From an uncultured Pelagibacteraceae bacterium (GTDB taxonomy: Bacteria > Pseudomonadota > Alphaproteobacteria > Pelagibacterales > Pelagibacteraceae), in NCBI GenBank assembly GCA_902610755.1, contig CACLWW010000001.1, positions 1 to 64,000 on the forward strand: a stretch of 64,000 nucleotides of DNA, in the 5' to 3' direction. Shown here in pieces: positions 33,045-41,658 of this stretch (positions are counted from its first letter, which is position 1; every line of letters starts with the position of its first letter). The notes under the pieces were generated by a model. It was not told where the DNA came from. It saw only the letters and a program-made list of their open reading frames with translations, and made no database searches. The position numbers were made by a program, and so were the translations under genes.

Positions 33045-33875
33045 TTAGATTTTTCTATATTCGCTTGCTTCGTAAACTCCTAGAATATCTAAACTAACAG
33101 TATGGAAACCTAGCTCTTCTAAAGATTTTTGGATTTTTGGATCTTCAATATGTCCATAAATATCGCATATAAATAAATATTGTTCAAAACTGTTTTGATC
33201 AGAGAAACTTTCTAATTTGCTTAAATTAACATTATTAGTAGCAAAGCCGCCTAAACATTTGTAAAGAGCAGCAGGTTTATTTTTTACTTTAAAAATACAA
33301 CTTGTAATATAATTTTTTTTCTTAAATTCTGGATGGGAAGCTTTGCTACCCATAATTAAAAACCTTGTAACATTACCTTTGTTGTCCTCAATATTCTTTT
33401 TTACTATTTTCAGATTATAAATTTCAGCGGCTAGCTCAGATGCGATTGCAGCTTCATTTTTAATTTTGTTATCACTGATATATTTTGCACTACCTGCAGT
33501 ATCTGCCGCAATTATCGGCTCGAGCTTGTTTTCTGTGATAATTTTTTGACATTGTGAAATAGCTTGGGTGTGCGATCTTACTGAAGATATATTTTTCATA
33601 CTTGAACTTGGCAATATCATTAAATTATGGGTGATCGGTTGAAAATGTTCTGCGTAAATTTGAAGTTTATATTTGTTAATTAAATATTGTATGTCTGCAA
33701 CTCTTCCAGCTATTGAATTTTCTACAGGAATAATTGTCCTATAACTCTCATTTTTTAAACAAAGACTAAAGCATTCTTCAAAAGTATTTTGTGAAATAGG
33801 TTCATACTCTGGGTATATCTTTTTAGCCGCTAAGTGGGAATATGCTCCTGGTGAACCTTGGTATACTATTTTCAT
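33045..33875 (-). CDS. pheA: Prephenate dehydratase
   Basis: A 276-residue enzyme making phenylpyruvate from prephenate. It begins IVYQGSPGAYSHLAA, has IIPVENSIAGRV and NVTRFLIMG (the catalytic Thr-Arg-Phe), and a C-terminal ACT domain (from about 190, NKPAALYKCLGGFATNNVNL) for phenylalanine control. There is no chorismate mutase domain. It follows kdsB with 4 bases between. Confidence 0.94.
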   Translation of the reverse strand: MKIVYQGSPGAYSHLAAKKIYPEYEPISQNTFEECFSLCLKNESYRTIIPVENSIAGRVADIQYLINKYKLQIYAEHFQPITHNLMILPSSSMKNISSVRSHTQAISQCQKIITENKLEPIIAADTAGSAKYISDNKIKNEAAIASELAAEIYNLKIVKKNIEDNKGNVTRFLIMGSKASHPEFKKKNYITSCIFKVKNKPAALYKCLGGFATNNVNLSKLESFSDQNSFEQYLFICDIYGHIEDPKIQKSLEELGFHTVSLDILGVYEASEYRKI

Positions 33876-33879
33876 AAAT

Positions 33880-34626
33880 TTAGTCTTTTTTATATTCCAT
33901 TATTTTTTTAATTTCCATAAAATCATCCATTGTATCTACACCTATTGGAGAATTTTGTGTATAGATAACATCTATCGGAATACCGTTATCTAAAGCACGT
34001 AGCTGCTCCAATCTAAATTTTTTTTCATTTTCTGTCTGTTTTAAATTTATAAATTTCTTTAAGGTCGTGATTTCATACTGATAAATTCCAATGTGGTGAT
34101 AGGTTTTTTTTTCATCAAGATCATCTGCGTTTCTAAAAAAAGTCAGAGCTGGCGAATAATTATTTTTTCGAAAAGTTTCATTTACAGAGACTTTTACAAT
34201 ATTCTTATTACTAAATATTCTTTTGTCCTTAATATCTGTGCAAAGCGTACCAATTTTTGAATTTAGTTTTCTAACTTTCTTATCAAGATTAATTATGTCC
34301 TCTGTCGATATTTGAGGTTCGTCTCCCTGTAAATTAATAACATATTTGATATTTTCTGTTTCTTTAATTTTCTCTACTGCTTCAAAAATTCTATCAGTGC
34401 CTGTTTGATGATTTTTACTAGTCATTATCGAATTACCACCATTTTTTTCAATTTCAGTCTGAATTTCAGTATCCTCTGTTGCAACATAAACTTTGCCCAA
34501 ATTTGTCGCCTTAGCTTTGTTGTATACATGCTGAATTATGCTTATCCCATTTATTTTTAATAAAGGTTTTCCTGGAAGCCTTGATGCGCTCATTCTAGAC
34601 GGTATCAAGATAATTGTGTTATTCAT
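33880..34626 (-). CDS. kdsB: 3-deoxy-manno-octulosonate cytidylyltransferase
   Basis: A 248-residue enzyme that activates Kdo as CMP-Kdo for lipid A core synthesis. IILIPSRMSASRLPGKPLL is the nucleotide site, INLQGDEPQIS holds the metal-binding Asp, and HHIGIYQYE and LEQLRALDNGI are family motifs. With kdsD, lptC and lptB elsewhere in the window it shows that the cell makes an LPS-type outer membrane. Confidence 0.95.
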   Translation of the reverse strand: MNNTIILIPSRMSASRLPGKPLLKINGISIIQHVYNKAKATNLGKVYVATEDTEIQTEIEKNGGNSIMTSKNHQTGTDRIFEAVEKIKETENIKYVINLQGDEPQISTEDIINLDKKVRKLNSKIGTLCTDIKDKRIFSNKNIVKVSVNETFRKNNYSPALTFFRNADDLDEKKTYHHIGIYQYEITTLKKFINLKQTENEKKFRLEQLRALDNGIPIDVIYTQNSPIGVDTMDDFMEIKKIMEYKKD

Positions 34627-34639
34627 TTTAAAGTTTAAT

Positions 34640-34654
34640 GCGTCTTACAGACGC
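34640..34654. repeat. Small perfect hairpin upstream of kdsB
   Basis: GCGTCT-TAC-AGACGC, a perfect 6-bp GC-containing stem with a 3-base loop, in the 91-base gap between divergent kdsB and the cytochrome gene. Its GC content stands out locally. It lies 13 bases upstream of the kdsB start, so it may affect kdsB initiation or be an operator. Confidence 0.4.
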
Positions 34655-34717
34655 AAATAATTTTTTAATTAGTTTATTTTAATATTAACATGTTATATGA
34701 GTTCTTAAGAAAAAATA

Positions 34718-35257
34718 ATGGATTCTTTTGAATTAAATAAAATAATTGCTGCTGTATTGTTAGTTGCACTTTTGGTAATTGGTATCGGGAAAATCTCAAA
34801 CTTATTGTTCAATGTAGAAAAGCCAGAGGTTTCTGGTTATAAAGTTGAGGTAACTGAAGATGTTTCAAAAAAGTCAGTGGCCCAAAAAGAGGAAGAAGTC
34901 GAAGTTGATATATCTGCTTTAATGGCCCAAGCTGATCTAGTGCATGGCGAAAAAATCTTTAAAAAATGTTCAGCATGTCATTCGATACAGGCAGGTGGGG
35001 GAAACAAAATTGGACCAGCTTTATACAATGTTGTGGGAAGAAAAGTTGCTGCCATCGAAGATTACAAATATTCAAAAGCACTTGTTGCTTATACAAAAAA
35101 TTGGACTTTTGAAGAATTGAATGGTTATTTAATTAAACCTCAAACTTGGATAAAAGGTACAAAAATGGCATTTGCTGGTTTAAGAAAAGAGAAAGATAGA
35201 GCATCAGTTATTTTATATTTAAACAAAAATTCGGATAGCCCTTTACCGTTACCTTAA
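34718..35257 (+). CDS. Membrane-anchored class I cytochrome c
   Basis: A 179-residue protein. Residues 8-30 form an uncleaved signal anchor, followed by an acidic linker. The haem site is Cys84-x-x-Cys87-His88 (KCSACHS), with GPALYNVVGRK after it and TKMAFAGL giving the distal Met ligand. This is the CycM/cytochrome c552 type of Alphaproteobacteria, which carries electrons between complex III and cytochrome oxidase. It overlaps the convergent argF by 9 bases. Confidence 0.9.
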   Translation: MDSFELNKIIAAVLLVALLVIGIGKISNLLFNVEKPEVSGYKVEVTEDVSKKSVAQKEEEVEVDISALMAQADLVHGEKIFKKCSACHSIQAGGGNKIGPALYNVVGRKVAAIEDYKYSKALVAYTKNWTFEELNGYLIKPQTWIKGTKMAFAGLRKEKDRASVILYLNKNSDSPLPLP

Positions 35258-36178
35258 TTTTCCAAAACAGTATAATAAAATACTTTTTTGAACATGAACT
35301 CTATTAAGTGCTTGTTGCCAGACATATGAGTTTTTACTCAAAAAAACGTCTTCCGAAACTTCATTTCCTCTAGGTAAACAATGTAAAAATATAAAATTCT
35401 TTTTTGCTAATCTGGTCAACTTTTTATCTATCTTAAAATTTTTAAAAGCAAGGATCTTTTTTTTCTTATTCACTCTATCGTTGAGTGAAATTACTTTATC
35501 TGAAAATATAACATCAGCACCAGAAACTGCTTTTTTGGGATCATTATAAATGTAAATTTTCTTATTATTTTTTTTGACCCAGTTTTTAACTTCTTTTCCA
35601 GGTTCAAATTTTTTTGGGCAGCCAATGCTTAGCTTAAAAGAAAATTTCACTGAGGCAGCAATTAAACTGTTCAAAACATTATTTGAGTCACCAATCCAAC
35701 AAATGTTCAATTTTGAAATAGGTTTTTTTTTAATCTCTTCAACTGTGAAAATATCAGACAATACTTGTGTGGGATGGGATAAAGGGCTTAAACCATTTAT
35801 TACAGGTATTGATAAACATTTTTTGAAGTCCTCCATTTTTTTTTCACTATCAGTTCTAAGCATAAAACCATCTCCGTAAGTAGAGAGAACTTTGGCCGTA
35901 TCGGTAATACTTTCTCCTCCTTGGCCTAAATGCAGCTCATTAGATCTTAATGTTAAAGTTCCTCCTCCTAACTGTTTAATTGCCAAATAAAAACTTATTC
36001 TTGTCCTTAAACTTGGTTTTTCAAACATTTGTATTAATATTTTTCCTTTAAGTGGAGATCCTCTGTCAACTTCAAGAGTGCTAAGTTTTTTTCTTAATCT
36101 TTTTCTGTTTTTAGCATCAACAATAATCTTTCTAAGATCTTTTGAAGATATATCTTTTAAATTTATAAAATGTTTCAT
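35249..36178 (-). CDS. argF: Ornithine carbamoyltransferase
   Basis: A 309-residue enzyme forming citrulline. FEKPSLRTRISF is the carbamoyl-phosphate loop, HPTQVLSDIFT the second substrate loop, and HCLPRGNEVSEDVF the ornithine-binding Cys loop. It follows argD by 4 bases, so the two form an arginine unit. Confidence 0.94.
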   Translation of the reverse strand: MKHFINLKDISSKDLRKIIVDAKNRKRLRKKLSTLEVDRGSPLKGKILIQMFEKPSLRTRISFYLAIKQLGGGTLTLRSNELHLGQGGESITDTAKVLSTYGDGFMLRTDSEKKMEDFKKCLSIPVINGLSPLSHPTQVLSDIFTVEEIKKKPISKLNICWIGDSNNVLNSLIAASVKFSFKLSIGCPKKFEPGKEVKNWVKKNNKKIYIYNDPKKAVSGADVIFSDKVISLNDRVNKKKKILAFKNFKIDKKLTRLAKKNFIFLHCLPRGNEVSEDVFLSKNSYVWQQALNRVHVQKSILLYCFGKLR

Positions 36179-36182
36179 GGAA

Positions 36183-37346
36183 TTAAAATTCTGAGCAAAC
36201 TTTATTAATAATCTTTAATGCTACATCGATTTCACTCTTCTTAACATTTAAAGGTGGTAAAATACGAATTACATTTTCAGCTGCTTTAATAGTCAATAGT
36301 TTATTTTCCATTAGTTTTTTTATGAATAAAGTCTGATCTTTATGTAATTGAATACCTATTAACAAACCTTTTCCTCTAATTTGTTTAATTATATTTGGAT
36401 ATTTGTCTTTTATATAACTTAATTTTTCTAAAAAATATTTTGATAAATTTTTGACATTATTCAAAAATTTTTTATTTGAAATTATATCCATTACTTCATT
36501 TCCAACAGACATGGCCAAGGGATTGCCTCCAAATGTAGATCCGTGGGATCCAGGCACCATTGCTTTACTGACCTTATTATTCATTAATACTGCTCCGATA
36601 GGAAACCCGCCCCCAATTCCTTTTGCAATAGGCACAATATCTGGTTTAACTTTTGAGCTTTCAAAAGCAAAAAAATCTCCTGATCTTCCAATGCCACATT
36701 GAACTTCATCAAGTATAAGTAATATTTTTTTCTTGTTACATAACTTTCTCAAATCTCTTAAACACCAATCAGGTATTACTTTTATTCCACCTTCACCCAT
36801 AATCGTCTCAACCATAATAGCTGCAGTATTTTTTGATATTCTTTTTTTTAAAGAATTATGATCCCCAAAAATAAAATGATCGAAACCACTTACTTTCGGG
36901 CCAAAGCCTTCTGTCATTTTTTTTGATCCACTAGCAAAAATTGCGGCTATAGTCCGACCATGAAATGAATTTTTTACACAAAGTATTCTATTTTTTTTTG
37001 GTTTTCCTATTGAGTAAAAGTATCTTCTTGCCACTTTTATAGCAACCTCTGTTGCTTCAGTCCCAGAATTTTGAAATATCACCGAGTCTGCAAAAGTTTT
37101 CTTGACCAATTTTTTTGCTAACATCTCTCCCTCTGGAATTGTGAAAGCGTTTGAAACGTGCCAAACTTTTTTTGCTTGTTTATATAATGCTTTTACTAAC
37201 CTTGGATTTGCATGGCCTAAACTATTGACCGCAATTCCAGAGCAAAAATCTAAATATTTCTTACCATTTGTGGTAATTAGATAGCTTCCAATACCCTTTT
37301 TAAAAGAAATTTTTTTTCTATTATAATTATTTGCTAAAAATGTCAT
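36183..37346 (-). CDS. argD: Acetylornithine aminotransferase
   Basis: A 387-residue class III aminotransferase using PLP. FCSGIAVNSLGHANP, FQNSGTEATEVAIKVAR, FHGRTIAA, LDEVQCGIGRSG and the PLP lysine motif PDIVPIAKGIGGGFPIGA are present. It converts N-acetylglutamate semialdehyde to N-acetylornithine, upstream of ArgJ and ArgF. The permease gene lies one base away upstream. Confidence 0.94.
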   Translation of the reverse strand: MTFLANNYNRKKISFKKGIGSYLITTNGKKYLDFCSGIAVNSLGHANPRLVKALYKQAKKVWHVSNAFTIPEGEMLAKKLVKKTFADSVIFQNSGTEATEVAIKVARRYFYSIGKPKKNRILCVKNSFHGRTIAAIFASGSKKMTEGFGPKVSGFDHFIFGDHNSLKKRISKNTAAIMVETIMGEGGIKVIPDWCLRDLRKLCNKKKILLILDEVQCGIGRSGDFFAFESSKVKPDIVPIAKGIGGGFPIGAVLMNNKVSKAMVPGSHGSTFGGNPLAMSVGNEVMDIISNKKFLNNVKNLSKYFLEKLSYIKDKYPNIIKQIRGKGLLIGIQLHKDQTLFIKKLMENKLLTIKAAENVIRILPPLNVKKSEIDVALKIINKVCSEF

Positions 37347-38159
37347 TTAATTTCTAATTTTGTATCCTTTTTTATAAAGGAGGAATGATATGAACCATAT
37401 AATCAAACTAAACAAAAATAAATATATAAGACCAAATTTAATTGAACCGTCACTACTTCCGATAAAAGAAAATCTCAAACCGTCAATCATATGAAAAAAA
37501 GGATTTAAAAAACTTATTTTTTGTAAGATTTCAGGAAGTCTATCAATTGAGTAAAAAGTACCCGACAAAAATGACATTGGAACAATAATGAAGTTGGTTA
37601 CAGTTGCCATATTCTCCCATTTATCAGACCACATACCTGCTATAAACCCCATTACTCCCATAGAAAAAGATGAAAGAAATAAGAAAACTGCAAAATAAAG
37701 AAAGTTTTCAAGACGGATTTCTATAAAAATACTGAACACTAAGATTGATAAAAAACTTATCATAATAGACCTTGTAATTGAGGCGAAAACTACAGCGAGC
37801 GTTACTTCAAGTGCTGAAAGTGGACTTCCTACCAAATCCACAATATTTCCCATCATTTTTCCTGATAGTATTGAGGATGATGAGTGAGCAAAAGATTGTT
37901 GAATTATTTGCATGCTTATTAACCCAGGTGCTAAAAATTCTATGAAAGGAACCTCAAGAACCATTCCTCTATTTTCACCTATTGCAAGAGAAATGACCAT
38001 TAAAAATAAAATTGCAGTTACCACTGGTCCTAAAATTGTTTGACCAGATACAATAAGAAAACGAAGTGTCTCTTTTTTATACAAAGAGTAAAAGCCTATC
38101 CAATTAATATAGCTAAAACGTCGTACTCCAATTTTATATTTTTTGTTTAATTCAACCAT
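37347..38159 (-). CDS. ABC-2 type transport permease
   Basis: A 270-residue protein with six predicted membrane segments. GPVVTAILFLMVISLAIG and FIEFLAPGLISMQIIQQSF are typical of ABC-2 exporters of the NodJ/YadH type. The gap of a single base to argD suggests cotranscription, but no ATPase gene is adjacent, so the partner must lie outside the window. The substrate is unknown. Confidence 0.85.
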   Translation of the reverse strand: MVELNKKYKIGVRRFSYINWIGFYSLYKKETLRFLIVSGQTILGPVVTAILFLMVISLAIGENRGMVLEVPFIEFLAPGLISMQIIQQSFAHSSSSILSGKMMGNIVDLVGSPLSALEVTLAVVFASITRSIMISFLSILVFSIFIEIRLENFLYFAVFLFLSSFSMGVMGFIAGMWSDKWENMATVTNFIIVPMSFLSGTFYSIDRLPEILQKISFLNPFFHMIDGLRFSFIGSSDGSIKFGLIYLFLFSLIIWFISFLLYKKGYKIRN

Positions 38160-38278
38160 AAGTATTTATTAATTTATTTTAATAAATTGTTAAGAAGTTA
38201 AAAAAAATCCTTGTTTTGATACATTTATTATGAATTACTACATATTGTTATATTTTATTTTAAACAACAAAATATTGT

Positions 38279-38827
38279 ATGAGCTGGACACCAGAAAAAG
38301 TAAATAAACTGAAAGAATTGTGGGGTAAAGGCAATACTGCGAGCCAAATAGCTGAAATACTAGGTGGAGTTACTCGTAATGCCGTTATCCGCAGAATGGC
38401 TGTCTTAGAATAAAGATAGCCATTCTGTCTCTGCATCGGTAAAGCGCATCGTTTAAATCTTTCGGGAAAATTTCAGACAAGAAAAAGCTCGCAGTTAGCT
38501 ACTAATGTCAATGTTAATGAAAATAAAGTCTCTCGTAAAAATTTAAGAAGAGGTAAATTCAAATCTTTAATTATAGATAAAGATTTTGAACCTGAAAATC
38601 CTAAACAGCTTGAGGAGCTTGATGAAAATTCTTGTAAATGGCCGATTGGACACCCCGATGAGGATAATTTTTATTTTTGTGGGAGAACTTCATTGAAAGA
38701 TTTTTCTTATTGTAAACTACATTTATTATATGCATTCCAGCCAAAAAATAAAAAAGAAGATGTTTTGGATAAAGACAAAGACAATGAAGTGCCCAAATTT
38801 ATTAGAAGAAAGATTAAATCAGCTTAA
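38279..38827 (+). CDS. gcrA: Cell-cycle regulator GcrA, interrupted by a 48-bp insert
   Basis: GcrA binds sigma-70 and CcrM-methylated promoters in Alphaproteobacteria. The first 37 codons (MSWTPEKVNKLKELWGKGN to RNAVI) are the DNA-binding start. After a 48-base insert (38390-38437) the same frame resumes exactly with GKAHRLNLSGKFQTRKSS and runs intact to TAA at 38825-38827, including CKWPIGHPDEDNFYFCG and YCKLH of the sigma-binding domain. Without the insert the protein would be 166 residues, a normal length. The insert carries in-frame TAA and TAG, so plain translation would give a 44-residue peptide ending VIRRMAVLE. No good internal start serves the second part. Intact downstream coding argues that it is still used, or that the insertion is very recent. 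Confidence 0.85.
38390..38437 (+). repeat. 48-bp palindromic insert inside gcrA
   Basis: Arms CAGAATGGCTGTCTT (38392-38406) and AAGATAGCCATTCTG (38413-38427) form a 15-bp stem with one G-U pair and a 6-base loop. The in-frame TAA (38411-38413) sits at the loop and TAG (38417-38419) in the 3' arm. ATC occurs just before the insert and again as its last three bases, a 3-base direct repeat that could be a target duplication or matched take-off and landing codons. Length is 16 codons. I saw no second copy in the window. Confidence 0.85.
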
Positions 38828-38828
38828 A

Positions 38829-39095
38829 CTACTCGCCTAATATTTTTTTCTTAGCCGCTGCAAATTCCTCATCATTTAAAATTTTTTTTTCGTGTAATTC
38901 TTTTAGCTCGTTAAGTTTGCTAATTAAATCCTCTTGATTGTTAGAATTATTTATATTCAAATTATCTTCTTTAGTATTATCTAAATTTTTGTTGGCTTTT
39001 TTTGCTTCCATGCCTGTATTTATAGCTCTAAATGCAATATATAAAACAAAACATAATATTAATCCGATCAAAGTATAAACTATAGATGTAACCAT
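38829..39095 (-). CDS. SHOCT-domain membrane protein
   Basis: An 88-residue protein. Residues 3-24 form a membrane helix. After an Asn-rich linker, LISKLNELKELHEKKILNDEEFAAAKKKILG is a SHOCT (short C-terminal) domain, a small helical module of unclear function often found on membrane proteins. It is convergent with gcrA, with one base between stops. Confidence 0.82.
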   Translation of the reverse strand: MVTSIVYTLIGLILCFVLYIAFRAINTGMEAKKANKNLDNTKEDNLNINNSNNQEDLISKLNELKELHEKKILNDEEFAAAKKKILGE

Positions 39096-39104
39096 AAAAT
39101 TAAT

Positions 39105-40052
39105 TTACTCTTTTTTTGAATACTCTCCTTCATTCCTCCACATATAAGAATATTTATTTACCTCATCTTCAAATTTCAATGAGCAATTTAAGTTGAAGTC
39201 AATATTGCTTTTGTATTTTCCAGATAAAACATTATCATACTTTAATAATCTTAACTGATCATTCGTAATTAGTGGTCTTGGTAAAAGTTCAAATATGTGT
39301 GCAGTCATTCTAGCAAGGGAGATTGGCATTGGAAATAACAGCCTTTTTTTTTCTATTGAGGAAAGAAGTTTTTCTAAAATTTCCTTGAATGACATTTCAT
39401 CTGGTCCTGCAAACTCAATTATATTTTCTCTAATATCATCGGTTATTATCTTTGTTATGGAATTTGTTAAGTCTGAGCAATGAATAGGTCTAAACTTTGT
39501 TTTGCCATTATAGTAAATTGGAAAAATTGGCAACAATCCCAACAATGTCATTAATTGCGTAGTGAAATTATCGTCGACAGAATATACTATCGAGGGTCTG
39601 AGAATTACAGCTTTGTTGAAATTATTTAAAATTTCTTTTTCACCTTTTAACTTACTTTGAGCATAAATTGACTCCCCTGCATTTTCAATACCAAGGGCAG
39701 ACAAGTGAATAAATTTTTCTAAATTATATATCGAGGCTAATTTTGAAATCATTTTTGGAAATTCAATATGGATATTGGTAAAATTATTTTTTCCTTTTTC
39801 AAATAGTATACCAACTAAATTTACACATAGATCGGCTTGGCGAAACAATTTTTTTAACAAATCATAATTAAAAATACTTCCTTCCACTATTTCAAGGTAT
39901 CCAGGGTTAGCTTGAGTTTTAATTATATAGCCTTTTTGATGGATGTTTCTTGTTAATGCTGTCACTTTAATATTACTTTTGGTTAAACTTCTAATTAAAT
40001 TTCTACCGATTTGACCACTTGCGCCAAAAATTAGACAATTTTTTGGTTTCAT
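39105..40052 (-). CDS. NDUFA9-like atypical short-chain dehydrogenase
   Basis: A 315-residue protein. CLIFGASGQIGRNLIRSL is the Rossmann nucleotide site, VNLVGILFEKG and FIHLSALGI are typical of the NDUFA9 subgroup, and YAQSKLKGE keeps the Tyr-x-x-x-Lys pair. In Alphaproteobacteria these proteins are thought to relate to the complex I accessory subunit or to quinone metabolism. The precise role is unknown. It is divergent from the RNase D gene. Confidence 0.85.
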   Translation of the reverse strand: MKPKNCLIFGASGQIGRNLIRSLTKSNIKVTALTRNIHQKGYIIKTQANPGYLEIVEGSIFNYDLLKKLFRQADLCVNLVGILFEKGKNNFTNIHIEFPKMISKLASIYNLEKFIHLSALGIENAGESIYAQSKLKGEKEILNNFNKAVILRPSIVYSVDDNFTTQLMTLLGLLPIFPIYYNGKTKFRPIHCSDLTNSITKIITDDIRENIIEFAGPDEMSFKEILEKLLSSIEKKRLLFPMPISLARMTAHIFELLPRPLITNDQLRLLKYDNVLSGKYKSNIDFNLNCSLKFEDEVNKYSYMWRNEGEYSKKE

Positions 40053-40072
40053 ATATATATATTTTATTAGTT

Positions 40073-40678
40073 ATGGATATAAAAGTTCACAAAACTGATT
40101 TACCAGAAGATCTTGATGTTGGCAATAGGGTCGCTGTTGACTGCGAGTTTATGGGACTTAATTTTCAAAGAGATAAATTATGTTTGGTTCAAATATCTTC
40201 AGGAAATTCTGACGCCCATATAGTTCAATTAGATCGAAGTGAGTACAAGGCGCCAATGTTAAAAAAAATTTTATCTGATAAATCGATTAAAAAAATTTTT
40301 CACTTTGCAAGAGCAGATCTTTCTTTTATTAAGAAATATCTTTTAGTTGAAGTCAATAATATTGAGGATACGAAGCTTCAATCAAAACTAGCAAGATCTT
40401 ATACAGATAAACACGGGTTAAAAGATCTAATTAAAGAATTTATAGGTGTTGACATAAGTAAGCAATATCAAAGTTCAGATTTTGGAGGAGAGTTATCGCA
40501 AGCACAAATAAAATATTGTGCAAATGATGTTTTGTATTTACATAAAATAAATGATGCCCTAACAAAAATTCTAAAAAGAGAAAAAAGATATCATCTTTAT
40601 GAAGATTGTTTAAAATTCATAAACACTAGAGTCAATTTAGATTTAGCATCTTTTTCGGATGATATTTGGTCACACTAA
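40073..40678 (+). CDS. Ribonuclease D-like 3'-5' exonuclease
   Basis: A 201-residue protein from ATG 40073. It has a single DEDDy exonuclease domain: VDCEFMGL (Asp, Glu), HFARADLSFI (Asp) and YCANDVLYL (Tyr, Asp). The HRDC domains of long RNase D are absent, as in short alphaproteobacterial forms that trim stable RNA 3' ends. Its TAA shares one base with the kdsD ATG. Confidence 0.9.
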   Translation: MDIKVHKTDLPEDLDVGNRVAVDCEFMGLNFQRDKLCLVQISSGNSDAHIVQLDRSEYKAPMLKKILSDKSIKKIFHFARADLSFIKKYLLVEVNNIEDTKLQSKLARSYTDKHGLKDLIKEFIGVDISKQYQSSDFGGELSQAQIKYCANDVLYLHKINDALTKILKREKRYHLYEDCLKFINTRVNLDLASFSDDIWSH

Positions 40679-41658
40679 TGAAAAAAGATATTTATAAAAA
40701 AATTGCAAAAGATGTAATAAATACAGAAATAGTTTCATTAAATAAATTGAAAAAATCTTTAGATGCAAATTTTAAGAAAGCTGTAGAAAAAATTTTAGAC
40801 TGTAAAAAAGGAAAAGTAATTTTATCTGGAGTTGGAAAGTCGGGAATTATAGCAAAAAAAATTGCTTCCACATTAGCATCAGTTGGTACTCCATCTTTTT
40901 TTGTAGACGCTAGTTCTTGCTCTCATGGAGATCTAGGACAAATTAGTTCAAATGATGTTTTGATACTGATAAGCAATAGTGGGGAGTCGGTTGAATTAAA
41001 AAATATTATACAATTTGCAAATAGAAATAAAAATATTACTTTAATCGGAATAGTATCAAAAAAAAACTCACTTTTATACAAAGCTTCTGATATTAAAATT
41101 TTAACTCCTGAAGTTAAAGAAGCCGGTCCTGGAAGTATAGTTCCAACATCTTCGACTATTGTTCAATTAGCAATAGGTGATGCAATAGCAATTGCTACTA
41201 TGAAACAAAAAAAATTTGGACAAAAAGATTTCAAAAAGTTTCATCCTTCAGGGAGTTTGGGATCTAAATTAAAATCTGTAGAAGATCTTATGCTTACAGG
41301 AAAAAAAATACCGTTTATTAACGAAAATTCTAATATGAAAAATGCTTTAAAATTTATTTCACAAAAAAAACTTGGTGTTCTTGTTGCTAGAAATAGTAAG
41401 AAAAGAACAACTGGAATTATAACTGATGGACAGATTAGACGTAAAAGTGAAAAAAAAGGAAATCTTCAAAAACTAAAAGTAAAAGATGTAATGACAAAAA
41501 ACCCAATTTCTATAAATGCTGAAGTTTTGGCAGCTAGAGCATTATCTTTGATGAATTTAAATAGAATTACATTTTTGTGTGTACACAAAAAAAAACAAAA
41601 AAATAAAACAATTGGAGTAATTCATATTCATAATATTCTTGAGAATAATATTCAATAA
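40678..41658 (+). CDS. kdsD: Arabinose-5-phosphate isomerase (KdsD/KpsF)
   Basis: A 326-residue enzyme from ATG 40678, making arabinose-5-phosphate for Kdo. SGVGKSGIIAKKIASTLASVGTP is the SIS domain; SCSHGDLGQI, SNSGESVEL and FHPSGSLGSKL are conserved. Two CBS domains follow (about 205-326). It is the first of kdsD-lptC-lptB, which matches the usual LPS export cluster order apart from a missing lptA. Confidence 0.94.
   Translation: MKKDIYKKIAKDVINTEIVSLNKLKKSLDANFKKAVEKILDCKKGKVILSGVGKSGIIAKKIASTLASVGTPSFFVDASSCSHGDLGQISSNDVLILISNSGESVELKNIIQFANRNKNITLIGIVSKKNSLLYKASDIKILTPEVKEAGPGSIVPTSSTIVQLAIGDAIAIATMKQKKFGQKDFKKFHPSGSLGSKLKSVEDLMLTGKKIPFINENSNMKNALKFISQKKLGVLVARNSKKRTTGIITDGQIRRKSEKKGNLQKLKVKDVMTKNPISINAEVLAARALSLMNLNRITFLCVHKKKQKNKTIGVIHIHNILENNIQ

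Noticed and set aside
40019-40072. Longer RNase D start overlapping the NDUFA9-like gene
   Set aside because: The extra residues precede the family start and overlap the divergent gene; ATG 40073 fits better.
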